From Daldinia sp. FL1419 (Eukaryota; Ascomycota; Sordariomycetes; Xylariales; Hypoxylaceae): a stretch of DNA of 64,000 nucleotides. The DNA lies in NCBI GenBank assembly GCA_025201765.1, contig MU623411.1, positions 1 through 64,000 on the forward strand, read 5' to 3'. The position numbers and the translations under genes were made by a program. This document shows, one piece after another, positions 1 to 10,043 of this stretch (positions are counted from its first letter, which is position 1; each line of letters opens with the position of its first letter). The notes beneath the pieces are model-generated. The model was not told where the DNA came from. It was given only the letters and a program-made list of their open reading frames with translations, and did no database searches.

Positions 1-515
1 TTTAAATAATTAAAGATTTTAAATTAAAAATCTTTATAAAAAATTATAATATTATATTAAATTATATAATTAATATTAATATATATATATATATATATAT
101 AATATTTAAAAATTTATATAAGTATATAGAATTTAATAAGGGTTATTAAATAAGAGTTCGGGCTCTTGTGCCACCCAAGGGGTGGCCTCTCGTACCAACT
201 GGAAATCTTCAGCAGCGGGAACCACATGAAAATGGAAATCCCTCTAACCCATATAAGCTCTGATTGGCTCAAATGTTGAGGAACCTTCCTTATCGGGTAA
301 ACGCCAAGTCTCTGTTATATCCTATTGGCTGGAGTACTCTACGCTTCGGGAAGATAATGCCTTATACGGCATACAGGGCAGCAAGCTAGGAACTACTAGG
401 AAATACAGATCCATATACTAGGAAGTAATGCCGTGACATAGCTCTCATCACACATCCAACGAGATCCAACACGTAATCAGTGAGTTCCTTTTTTTTTTTT
501 TTGTTGCATTTAGAC
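1..515. other. AT-rich low-complexity DNA, no gene
   Basis: The first 130 bases are almost pure A/T. From about 140 to 500 the composition is more balanced, but I see no open frame of useful length and no recognisable protein. A small perfect hairpin (7-bp arms GCCACCC/GGGTGGC, 3-base loop) lies at 170-186. A run of T (490-502) directly precedes the target duplication of the transposable element at 516. Confidence 0.6.
79..101. repeat. (AT)n microsatellite
   Basis: An uninterrupted AT dinucleotide run of about 11 units inside the AT-rich start of the window. Confidence 0.8.
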
Positions 516-575
516 CAGTAATTTTAACAACACAAGTAAAAACTCATAAAAACACAGGTCCTCGCCACTTTCCAC
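516..575 (+). repeat. Left terminal inverted repeat of the MULE-like element
   Basis: It starts CAGTAATTTTAACAAC and is the reverse complement of 1003-1062 with two mismatches. A 9-bp target duplication sits immediately outside, at 507-515. Confidence 0.85.
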
Positions 576-1002
576 ATAAGATAATGGCTAAGACGGTTTT
601 TTACCTAATTTATATAGGGCTTAATCTCATACCTTAACACATATAAAATTTAATCCAATTACATATTTAATATATTTAATAAATAATACAATAAATTTAA
701 TAAATTTAATTATTTATTTTAACCATGCATCTATTCAATTATTATAATAATACAAATTCCAATCATACGCATTTGATTAGTTAAATTAATTAGACTTTGC
801 CGTTGTGAATGTTGGTATTAAGGGTATCATATACAATTGTAACGCTGGCACTAATGCAGGTAATAGCGCTGATATTAACAAACGCTCTAATATTAAATTT
901 AAAAAATACAACCGGGCAATTTTCTATTTTTTCTTTTTTTAATTAAAGATTAGACTAAATCCCTTACAAATTAGGTATATTATAGTTAGGCCACCATCTC
1001 AC

Positions 1003-1062
1003 GTGGAAAGTGGCGAGGACCTGTATTTTTATGAGTTTTTACCTGTGTTGTTAAAATTACTG
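1003..1062 (-). repeat. Right terminal inverted repeat of the MULE-like element
   Basis: It ends GTTGTTAAAATTACTG and pairs with 516-575 at 58 of 60 positions. The second copy of the 9-bp target duplication follows at 1063-1071. Confidence 0.85.
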
Positions 1063-1641
1063 CATTTAGACCACAAAATATCTCCACCAACAAACACGTG
1101 AACCGAAACGAAGCGACCTTCGGGCTTGGCTTAGCCCCTCTTAGGATGCACGTTTTAGGAGGGGGGACGATCCCTTCAATATTCGTCCATATTCACCACG
1201 ACGTGCCCACGAGTGATAGTGACAATGGGAAGGCTGCAGCTGTGGGCCAATCCACTCTTTTTTTCACAAAAAGTCCTCGGGATGCCATTATTGGTTTGGT
1301 TTTTTAAACAGTAGTGTATGCACAAAAACCCTAGCAAGATGGCTACTTGCCCTGAAGTTATTCGAATACCTTAACGAGGTAACATTCCGCAGCTGTGAGG
1401 TTCATGCGACTTGATCCTTCAAGCCACATCTAGTATCGATTACACTTCAGCGCGTACGCATTTAGGAAAGGATCATACGGTTAGCACTGCTGACGCGTAA
1501 CTGGTATCTTGGAATTTGGAATAACGGCGATGAGCGCTGTTTTGAAGCAGCAAGAGGGTGTGAAGATGCATAATGTCAAGACAAGTCTGGATTTTTACAG
1601 CACTAATATACGAATTTGATAAAGATTCCGTTAGCTATCGC
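1063..1641. other. Intergenic, no gene seen
   Basis: Only short frames without family resemblance are present. The stretch lies between the transposable element and the 3' end of the minus-strand P450. Confidence 0.5.
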
Positions 1642-3316
1642 TTAAAATTTAGAAAATTGCGCCTCGTATTTGGATGCTTCTGTTTCAATAAGCCTTGCAT
1701 GCTCGGCGCTGCGAATTGTGGCCTTGACGGGGAATGGCTCCTCGACTGTTTGGTGATTGAGCTTCCTATCGTCAATAGGACCGCCCTACGAGTACTGCGT
1801 GTTAGTGGGCTGGCATATAGTTATAGTGTCAGGGGTATACGAACCGGAGTCAAGTCGAAACAGTATATCAAACGGGCAAATGCAAGAAATAGAGCTTGCT
1901 GAGCAACTTTCCAGCCTACGCAAATTCGGCGACCCCCGCCAAAACCCCAGAAGTTGGCTGTGGCGTTTGACTCCGAGCCATCAATCCATCTTTCCGGTCG
2001 GAACTCATTCGGGTCTTCAAACTCGTGGGACAACGCAATCGAGTTGATTAAGAAACTGGTGCCGGCGGGAATGCGGTACTCATCGAACTCGAGATCCTCT
2101 GTAAGTTGATGGGGCGGGATGATCGGAACGGTCGGTCGCCAGCGTAAAACTTCCTTGATCATTGCCGCTATATATGGCATATCGGGTAGATCTGTCATCT
2201 GGGGAAGTCTGAGCGTCTTGCCGTCCGTGCAGACCCGGTCTACTTCTTCCTGTGCACGTTTTTGCGCCCCGGGCCGCGAGATCATCGCCATGACGAACGT
2301 GTTGATGCTCATACGCGTATTGTCCCCACCCGCAGCCATAACAGACGTAGCCAGGTACATGGCTTCTTCATCATCACCCGCGAACCTGACTTCGGGGTGA
2401 AGGAGGACATCCCGCACGAACGAAGGTGGCGCCGAGCCATTGTTCACAGCATTTCGAATAGGATCCCACCATTGTTTGAAGACGTGGCAGTGAAACGCAC
2501 CCATATCAGCCCAATACTTTCGCCATGGCTGTAAGAAATGGGGAAGCTTGTCAAAGGATGGGAAGAAGTCAACAAAGCTCTGATTGATGCTTCGTACGAA
2601 CTCTATCGTTATCCTCTGGTATTCGTCGAGCTGAGCCTTGGGCTTGTTAAGGGGATACCCCATGACAACTCTGTAAAGGACCGACGTTGCGTAGCGAAAG
2701 TTATGAGCAAACCACAAGTTTGGCTGCCGAAGATAGAGGCGAAGGAGATTAATGCTTTCGAGCTCTTGCATGCCCGCATACACTTTGAGGTTTGAGCCGC
2801 TAAGCAAGTGGTGCATCACTCGACGACCTTCTCTCCACTCTGCCTCTTGTCTGATCACGGTACGTTTGCCGTTGCTAACAAGACCGCTAGCAATAGGCAT
2901 ATCGGGCCTCTCGTTTGTGATCCTCCCGCGCTTAGCTATAAGCTCGGAGACCACACGTTCTGAATTGAGGACGACCCATGTTTGAGAGCCCATGTGAAGC
3001 GTCACCATTTCGCCATATGGCCTTAAGGAAACGAGCTGAGATAATTAGACATGTGAGAAGAATATAACTATGACATATCTGCAGCTTCACTTACCCATTC
3101 GTTAAGGGTACGGGGATTGCGTCGAGCTTGAAGCATTTGCAATAAATTGCCCACAATTGGTTGGCCTGACGGCCCCGGTGGCATTCTCCATCGTTTGGCG
3201 CTGAATAGAAACTTCGAATCAACAGGCCTAAGGGATTCTAAAAGAACTAAGCAAATAGCTCCGATGGCGAGAGCGAGCCCGCAATGGACAGGATTAAGAA
3301 TCTCAATGGCAAGCAT
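1642..3316 (-). CDS. Cytochrome P450 monooxygenase (OrdA-like microsomal class)
   Basis: Three exons on the minus strand: 3316-3095, 3035-1845 and 1785-1642. Both introns are 59 nt and phase 0, giving 518 aa. The N-terminus has a hydrophobic membrane anchor (about residues 5-30) and then a proline-rich hinge (MPPGPSG). Later come the I-helix region (MAAGGDNTRMS), the K-helix ExxR as EVLR, the FRPERW motif, and the haem loop FGGGRRICVG with the cysteine ligand near residue 446. The last exon restores the expected C-terminus (EEPFPVKATI) that the unspliced frame loses. I chose ATG 3316; the open frame runs a little further upstream but without an ATG. The haem-loop style resembles fungal P450s such as O-methylsterigmatocystin oxidoreductase, but the substrate cannot be read from sequence. 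It is divergent to the UbiA prenyltransferase, so the two may share control. Confidence 0.9.
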
Positions 3317-4139
3317 CTCAGCAGTAAATAGTAGGTAAATAGTTAGCACATTAGCTTCGTATGTGATGTTATGCTATGAGTAGGCAGATTATCAACGATA
3401 AAATTATTAACATCCTAGGTAGATGCAGAATATGCAGAATACCTAAACTAACCTACCCATCGACCCATCGACCCAGAACGAACAGCCCTCCATTCCCCCA
3501 CAAAACTAGCAGGCCAACTCTAAGATGGGGGTAATAATGGATCTTCGAACATTCTTACTCGTGCTCACATGATAATATTCATAAAGTCGGTTAGACGCAG
3601 CCGCCCAAAGGACTAGCTATGCTACCATTCGCGGCCAATAAACCCAAGTAGCCCGGACTGGCGGTAATATGCCATAAGCCAAGGTGATATTATGCGCTGT
3701 AACCATAAGCGCCGATCCTTCAGCAAAGTTCAAGGTTATCCGTATACTAACCGATCCTATCTACCATGCCCAAGTACCGGCCCCATAGAGTCGCGATCTT
3801 ATACAGAAACCGCAAATGCACCATGTAAGATAGACGGATGTGGGCCAGCTTCCATTGGATGCTCGACAAGATTCAGGTTCGTACAATCCCATCTGTACAA
3901 CTATACTACGTAGATGCTACGTCGAGGGCTTGGATGTCGGAATAGAGGCGGTGACTCTATCGTTTGTCGGTTTCCGAGCTCGAGTTTCCCTCGTCTTCTA
4001 TATAACACGTCAGCTTCGCTAGGCTCTAGGGTGGTGAGCACCTCTTTACCGTACCGCTCCAGTAGCTTATGAGGATACCGACAAAGTTATTGTTTCCGTT
4101 CCTAACAACCCAAGCTTGCCCCAGATCTAAAGTTCACCA
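3317..4139. other. Divergent intergenic region between P450 and prenyltransferase
   Basis: This 823-bp region separates two genes transcribed away from each other, so it must hold both promoters. There is a TATA-like site at 3999-4005 for the plus-strand gene. No coding sequence was recognised. Confidence 0.6.
3999..4005 (+). promoter_or_regulatory. Candidate TATA box of the UbiA gene
   Basis: TATATAA lies 135 bp upstream of the ATG at 4140, in the pyrimidine-rich context usual for fungal promoters. It is a sequence match only. Confidence 0.35.
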
Positions 4140-5180
4140 ATGACTACCGCCTCCTCTAAGACTCCTCTCGTGCCCGGGCACGTAGATGAGAAACAAGCTA
4201 CCCTCTTCGCTAACCTCCCACCGTACGAAGACCCTACAACTGGCTTCGTGTCTTGGCTCCCGCGCTCATGGATCCCCTATGCCCAGCTTATGCGTCTCGA
4301 GCGGCCCGCGGGCCTGTACGCTTTTTACTTCCCCTACCTCATCGGGCTTATGTACGCTGCCTGCATCGCTCCTGCTGCACCTAAGCCCCTTGACTTACTG
4401 CAACTGGCTGCGATATTTCTGCCAATGAACGTCCTTCTACGCGGCGCCGCTTGCTCTTGGAACGATACTGTCGATCAGGACTTCGACAGGCAAGTCGAAC
4501 GCTGCCGTCATCGGCCTGTAGCGCGCGGTGCTGTGTCGACTACCTCTGCGAATATTTTCACTGCGTCCCTGCTGGTAGCCATGTATCCCATCTTGACCCT
4601 CTTCCCGTCGGGGTGTAAATTGCACATGGCCATCAGCGTAGTGCTTTTCCTCGTGTACGCGCTCATGAAGCGCATAACGTACTACCCTCAGGTCTTCTTG
4701 GGGTTTCCTTTTGCCTGGGCAATCTTCTTCTGCGCCGCGGCCTTAGGCGTAGATCCGTTCGGTGCCCACGTCGCTCCGACGTCCGCACTATTCGCCACTA
4801 ACATCTTATGGACCATCGTGTACGACACCATCTACGCGCACCAGGACGTCAAAGACGACGCGAAGGCTGGCGTGAAGAGCATGGCACTGCGATTCAAGAA
4901 CAGCACTAAAATCTTAGCCAGTGTTCTATCCGTCGGCATGGTGGTTCTCCTTACGCTATGCGGCGTGTGGACGGGTAGCGGCACACTATACTACGTCGGT
5001 ACTGTGGGGGGTGTTGCGGCAGCCATGTCGTGGTACATCTACAGCGTAGATTTGGCAGATCCGCGAAGTTGCGGGGCTTGGTTCCACGATCAGTTTTGGA
5101 TCGTTGGTGGCGCTCTGATGGCTGGATTCACGGCTGAATATTTGTGTCGTACAGCGGATGGGATGACCCGACAGTACTAG
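4140..5180 (+). CDS. UbiA-family aromatic prenyltransferase
   Basis: A single exon of 346 aa and the cleanest gene in this part of the window. It is an integral membrane enzyme that would transfer a prenyl diphosphate chain to an aromatic acceptor. The first Asp-rich motif NDTVDQDFD (Asn108, Asp109, Asp112, Asp116) matches NDxxDxxxD. The second, YAHQDVKDD (Asp236, Asp240), also fits the family; both bind Mg-diphosphate. Several hydrophobic helices surround them. The sequence resembles COQ2-type 4-hydroxybenzoate polyprenyltransferases. However, the N-terminus is acidic and proline-rich with no obvious mitochondrial presequence, which fits better with the secondary-metabolite members of the family (inference). 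Its divergent P450 partner and the FAD monooxygenase at 10.0 kb make a prenylated-phenol (meroterpenoid) pathway plausible, but substrate and chain length are unknown. Confidence 0.9.
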   Translation: MTTASSKTPLVPGHVDEKQATLFANLPPYEDPTTGFVSWLPRSWIPYAQLMRLERPAGLYAFYFPYLIGLMYAACIAPAAPKPLDLLQLAAIFLPMNVLLRGAACSWNDTVDQDFDRQVERCRHRPVARGAVSTTSANIFTASLLVAMYPILTLFPSGCKLHMAISVVLFLVYALMKRITYYPQVFLGFPFAWAIFFCAAALGVDPFGAHVAPTSALFATNILWTIVYDTIYAHQDVKDDAKAGVKSMALRFKNSTKILASVLSVGMVVLLTLCGVWTGSGTLYYVGTVGGVAAAMSWYIYSVDLADPRSCGAWFHDQFWIVGGALMAGFTAEYLCRTADGMTRQY

Positions 5181-6138
5181 CCGCGGGGGGGAGGAGTATC
5201 ACGAATAAGTGGGATAGCTAGAGTAGGCGTACATGAATGCGGTAGGATGCGCAGATTATGGTGACACAGGTAATGTCTGTAGGGATGACGAATAGCGAAT
5301 AGCTTCTTATATGAATATTGCCTCAGCCCCTTTTATCTGTATGATCCACGTCTGCCTATCATACCGTGATTACAAATAGTGCATGCATGAAGTCTAGCGA
5401 TCGTAATGTATTGCCAACCTAGGCTCCGGGCTTACGTACCAGGTAGAAAGGGGAATCTAGATCTTGAGCATGCATATCATACTAAGTTCCGAATAGCAAT
5501 CTGCAGGTACCTAATCCAGACCATACATTGGTCGATTTTTACGACCTCGCTAATCATGTCCGATATATTAAGCCACAGTAGTAACTAAACATCAAAACAG
5601 GCTATGAGAGTTCTGGAATGATGATCCGAGATTAGCCGGAAAATACGAATTGATGAGAATATTACGGACTACTACTCAAGGCAGCCCACACCGTTAGACA
5701 ATTGGTAGATTATAGATATAGGGAAATTCGATCATTCAATAAGAGCAGATGTAATGATATTCTTGTATGTCCGTCAATGTGTAAGCATAACGAGACAGAA
5801 ATAAAATACAAAGAATACACTGTGGTCTAGCAAGGAACTCCAAGTGTCAAGCATAAGAACCTCAAGTTACACTCATTAAGATACTTCATTCCTCTACCTT
5901 GATGTATCATTTATGATTCTAGTATCCTGTAGGGGGAAGCCACTTAATTAAGCGGCATTCATCCATCCCAACGCCACCACCGTCTCTTCGTCCTTCCCTT
6001 ATAGCTCGACTAACTGACACACGATGATTCTACAAAATGGATGAATTTTTTTCAGTTTCTTTAATTTAAACAATAAAAATATACCTAATTCTGTCTAGAT
6101 TGGTATACGTAGAAATACTACAACCATAGAACGCTTAC

Positions 6139-6456
6139 CACGATCTGTCTTCTCGTAATTTGATCTTGTAAACCAGCAACTTTACTCTCCATCATCTCTA
6201 CGCCTATACCAACTTCAGCGTTTTTGATATCAACAAGAGTAGTTTCGCTAAAACCCACACCAATATCATTGTAATAGCTGTCAGTTTTGGACGAGGCATC
6301 CAAAACAAAGGATGCTCTCGGTATGTACAGCCATGCAGCTTTCTTTGCTAGCTTGGCGTTCCTTGTGGAACGACCAAGCTGTTCCCATGCTTTCCGACCT
6401 GTTTTATGATACTTGTTACACCACGCGAAATGCCTATTCCCAAAGATGATATAAGA
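6139..6456 (-). other. Unrecognised exon-like open segment
   Basis: Reading the minus strand from 6456 to 6139 gives 106 codons without a stop. An acceptor (GAGGTAG) precedes it and a good donor (GTAAGC) follows it in phase 0. If spliced to the acceptor TTTTGTAG near 6034, the frame continues for about 36 more codons to a stop near 5923. The peptide contains stretches such as WEQLGRSTRN and VEMMESKVAGLQDQ. I do not recognise the family, and I could not find a convincing first exon. It may be one exon of an orphan gene, a gene relic or chance. Confidence 0.25.
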
Positions 6457-9009
6457 CTACCTCGCAGCGGTTTAGATCACCCTAGCTAACAGGTTACCCT
6501 TCTACCTCGCCTAGAGGGGACCTTGTTATCCCGCCCCTCTCGTATTTACAAGCCAGAAAGTCAGCGCAATGACAATGGGTTGTGAGAGCTAGTAGATCTA
6601 GGTTCCTGCCTTGGTGGACTGGATTCCCCATGGGAGTTCAGCCGTTTTCGTAGCCTATTTCTTCTGGATTTTTGACCATCCTGGGCTCTCTGGCGAGTTT
6701 TAGTTTCGCACAGGTCCCTGATCCGGCGCGCTAAACTACTGGGCCCTTTGGAAGTCAAAAAGCTCATCGTCTTCGAGCGCCAGGTTTTCCGTACTTCCGG
6801 TGAGCTGATCTCGCAAATTGTCGTTCCCGATGCGCTAAATTCCGGATTGCGAGAAATGTGCGCTCGATCTCGGCTATTCCCATGGTAAGGAGGTGGATCA
6901 TGTTTGGCTCTGAAAAGCTCATGAAATGCGTATGAAAATGAAAACTCCATTGTTAACGCCATGTTTAGTTTTAAAGAGAGTGAAGGCAGAGTAGAAATTG
7001 GCCCATAGCTAGTTTGAAAGGGGATATTAGACAAAGGATAACGTGTACACCATATCAGTCGTAGATGTTGGGATTAAACACTAAAGAGGTACCAATTAAG
7101 AGATTGGCCTAACCTAGGGGTTAAGATAAGCGCCCTGAATATCCCTTAGCCAGCCCTTGCGTCTGTCACGTACCAACTAGGATGCGAGTGATATGTTAAA
7201 GGGATCCATATAAAATTTGCTTTGTTTATAGATAGTGAAGTTGGTGCTAAGTGAAGTTTTATAAGATAGATACCTAGCCATCCTCTTTGGACGCCAAATT
7301 TTATTATCAGGTTATCAAATACAACTCGAACGTTAGTGGTGGATTAAGTGCGGGTTTAGGAATGTTTCAAACGAGACTCCGGCAATACTACTAGTTAATT
7401 AAGTCTTGAAGGTGAACAGCTTTAGTTTGACTTAGTCTGTTAGCTAATCCTTCTATGCTGGGAACTAGGAGGTGGTTACACATCTTTAGACGGGTAACAT
7501 TGACTATAAGTTAGAACTAACACTTATTAGACTACCCGAATAAATAGCCGAGACGTTTACCATTAACTCCTACTCCTTAAAGCATCGTATCCGTAAAATT
7601 TTAAATCATTATTAACTTGTGTAAACATTAGACTTAAGAAAATAAAGCCCCTAATATGCCCCCACCGTTGATCAAAAGCTCATGGTATTGTGTTCAACAG
7701 ATAGGTCTGGCGTAGTACCCTATCTGAAGGCCTCGGGTAAGAATATTATCTAAGTGAAAATCAATGAAGAAGCAGTTCGTCAATGGTGTTAATCGATAAT
7801 TATAATAGCTAGGTATGTAACGCATCTAAAGCTACAACGATATACTTCTCCGATCTAGAGCACTAAGTTCCAGCGTTGCAAATAGTACCATATGCCTTTT
7901 TTAGGGACTTGATCAACTCTACTTGATTTGGGCAAACTACTATGAGTACCCGATATACTGTAGGACTAAGAAAAGATTTAATTATATTAAACCTCTTCTA
8001 CATGCCTTGTGTCGGGGAAATTTAAATAGGGCTAAACTTGCCCAAGGTGACTGAGCTGACTTACCCCCTTTAAGTCCGAAGTCCGAGAATTTGCCTAAGT
8101 ACTCTAATAACAGTTTATTTCCGAGGAGTCAGGTTCACTTAAATTTTTGGATCTTGGGTTTCGCCTAGACTCATATAGGGGGTCGGAACCTTCGCTAGAC
8201 AGGATAGTAAATTTTATTGTGATATAAGTTAAAGTAAATCTATTACAACACTGAGATATCTCGTAGGCAGCATAATGGCCGTTTATAACTTCAAACAATA
8301 TATGATGACAAGTATGTTCACGTACTCTCATAACAGATCGGTAATAAGACGCAACCATACTATCGTTATGGAGTTATCAAGCCCGTTGGCCTTGTGCAGC
8401 TATAGCTTCTTAACGAGTATAATACTGCTAGTTGTGGAACAGCTGCTCGGTTATTCTACATCGGTGAAAAGTCAGGCGTTTTCGGTAAGAGGCTATAGCA
8501 TGTTGAAGCTGCCTGATTAGGTATCTGCCTCATGAGTAAAACGTGTAGGTATGTTGCATTCGGTCCGCATATGGCGAGCCGATTTTATTGTAAGAAGTTA
8601 AAGCTCCTATAATACTACGTCATATTTTGTATTACATAGGTAGGCATATTATGCAGCACATGACATTTCTTTAAATATGTTGGTTTGTGTTACGCGAGGA
8701 GCCTTTGGTATAAATCAAGCATGAACATTTTTATCCCGCCATATAACTGATCCTAATCGCTATACCATCTTGTTACACCATTAGTAATATAGATCTCATG
8801 ATATTTAGTAGTAAATGGTAGTTGGTCGATCTTCCTGGGCCTGGGACTTACCTACGTATGGATACTTTCTCTATTGGTATCGTTGATATAGGGGATAAGT
8901 GAAGAAAGGCGTAGCATAATCTATTACATTAAATTGAATTGTAAATACCTAGCCTGGCTAGTCTGACTGTCCGAGTTGTTTATGAAAATAGATAGTTGAT
9001 TCGATGTGA

Positions 9010-9559
9010 TTAATATTCGAATCGAATGAGGCTATTACTTGCAGCATCGCATTTATCACTACCGGATTTAACGGCGATACTTGGATTGATTATGAGAAAC
9101 ACGTAGTTGACGTACTGCAGTATCGTATTGCTTACCCTGATGGTCCTTTGATTATTTCGACGGTGTACACCGGATCTGATTCGAGAGCAGCCCGCAAAAT
9201 TGAATCATGTCCAAAGCCGCAAGCCAAGTCTATCCGGTCCGCGGCGTTTTGTGCATCAGCTCTAGATGCAGCTAGAAGATTGGGGCGACGTTAAGCTTGA
9301 ACCCATTTCCCGGTTAAAGAGCATAACCTTCTTTGAATATCTTGAATACGGCGTAACATTGAGCATCCAATCTACCGGTTCTTATAAGTTAATTTATCCT
9401 AATGGGGAACCATCTTTCGTCGTGAGGTCTGCCGCGTTTAACTGTAACCGCGAATGGTCTTTAAAGTGGTTTTTGCCCCACCTCCTCTGTCCCATCCTAG
9501 ATGTAATTTTTTATCCTTGTCGTTCGATCTTGTGGCAGCAGACCGTTCTTCGCTACTAA
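9010..9559 (+). other. Coding-like remnant, two overlapping frames
   Basis: 9010-9294 is open for 94 codons but has no ATG. A second frame, 9266-9559 (97 aa, ATG start), overlaps its end. Both carry a similar short piece (YPDGP and YPNGEP, each followed by a patch ending RSAAF), which hints at a relic of a repeated or frameshifted gene. No family is recognised and no splice pair joins them convincingly. Confidence 0.2.
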
Positions 9560-9832
9560 ACGAAAAGTTTCGAATAGGAGGTTGCTCATGTGCTCGCGTC
9601 TGGCCAAAGGATGCGAAGAGCGAATTGGGATAACTTCGTGACTCTTTATTGGATAAGAACCATAATTCCATCGAAGACGTGCTCCACCTCGGTTTCCGGA
9701 CAGCTCGCGAGAGTGATTTGTAGCTGGGATAGAGGAGCCGGATGTAACTCCATTCAGCGCTGAGGCCACCAACTACATATAGAAATCTTGACTACGGCGA
9801 GGACATATCGCGGAATCGGATCAATATATAAT

Positions 9833-9862
9833 GGACATATCTGGACATATCTGGATATATCC
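9833..9862. repeat. Short tandem repeat, 10-bp period
   Basis: GGACATATCT-like units lie head to tail at 9833, 9843 and 9853 (the last is GGATATATCC), with another half-match at 9801. The array ends about 180 bp upstream of the start codon of the FAD monooxygenase. It could be a regulatory repeat or chance. Confidence 0.5.
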
Positions 9863-10043
9863 TGACGAAATGGATTTAGCTATTAACTCCGCAATCAAGT
9901 TGTGGACAACGCTCGTTCGACTGTCATGTTATAAAGGCCACTTGCTAATTCTATCTATCTAAAAATTAGATATTAGGCTTATAAGTAGACCTTTTATATC
10001 TAGGTAGTCAAGTCGACAAATTACTTCTGCTCGATATATAGCA

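Larger units (their letters stand above)
516..1062. mobile_element. Non-autonomous Mutator-like (MULE/MITE-type) DNA element
   Basis: This 547-bp element has terminal inverted repeats. Bases 516-575 and the reverse complement of 1003-1062 match at 58 of 60 positions. Inside these outer arms the similarity continues in degenerate form for about 50 more bases, with many G/A differences and one small indel, so the full arm is roughly 110 bp. The element is flanked by a direct repeat, CATTTAGAC, at 507-515 and 1063-1071. This reads as a 9-bp target-site duplication, or 11 bp (GCATTTAGACC) if the arm starts one base further in. Long arms with 9-11 bp duplications are the signature of Mutator-like elements. 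The interior is AT-rich and has no transposase frame, so it depends on an autonomous relative elsewhere. The assignment to the MULE class rests on duplication size and arm length only. Confidence 0.8.
5181..10043. other. 4.9-kb AT-rich, almost gene-free region
   Basis: This stretch between the prenyltransferase and the FAD monooxygenase has high A+T, many stop codons in all frames and only short isolated open segments. The two best of those are listed separately (6139-6456 and 9010-9559). Composition and stop density are compatible with repeat-induced point mutation of old repeats or simply with decayed DNA. A dinucleotide (TpA/ApT versus CpA/TpG) index would be needed to tell these apart. 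Confidence 0.5.

Noticed and set aside
6561..7034. 157-codon frame on the minus strand
   Set aside because: The composition is Arg/Ser-rich without pattern, it does not splice in phase to the exon-like segment at 6456-6139, and no family is recognisable.
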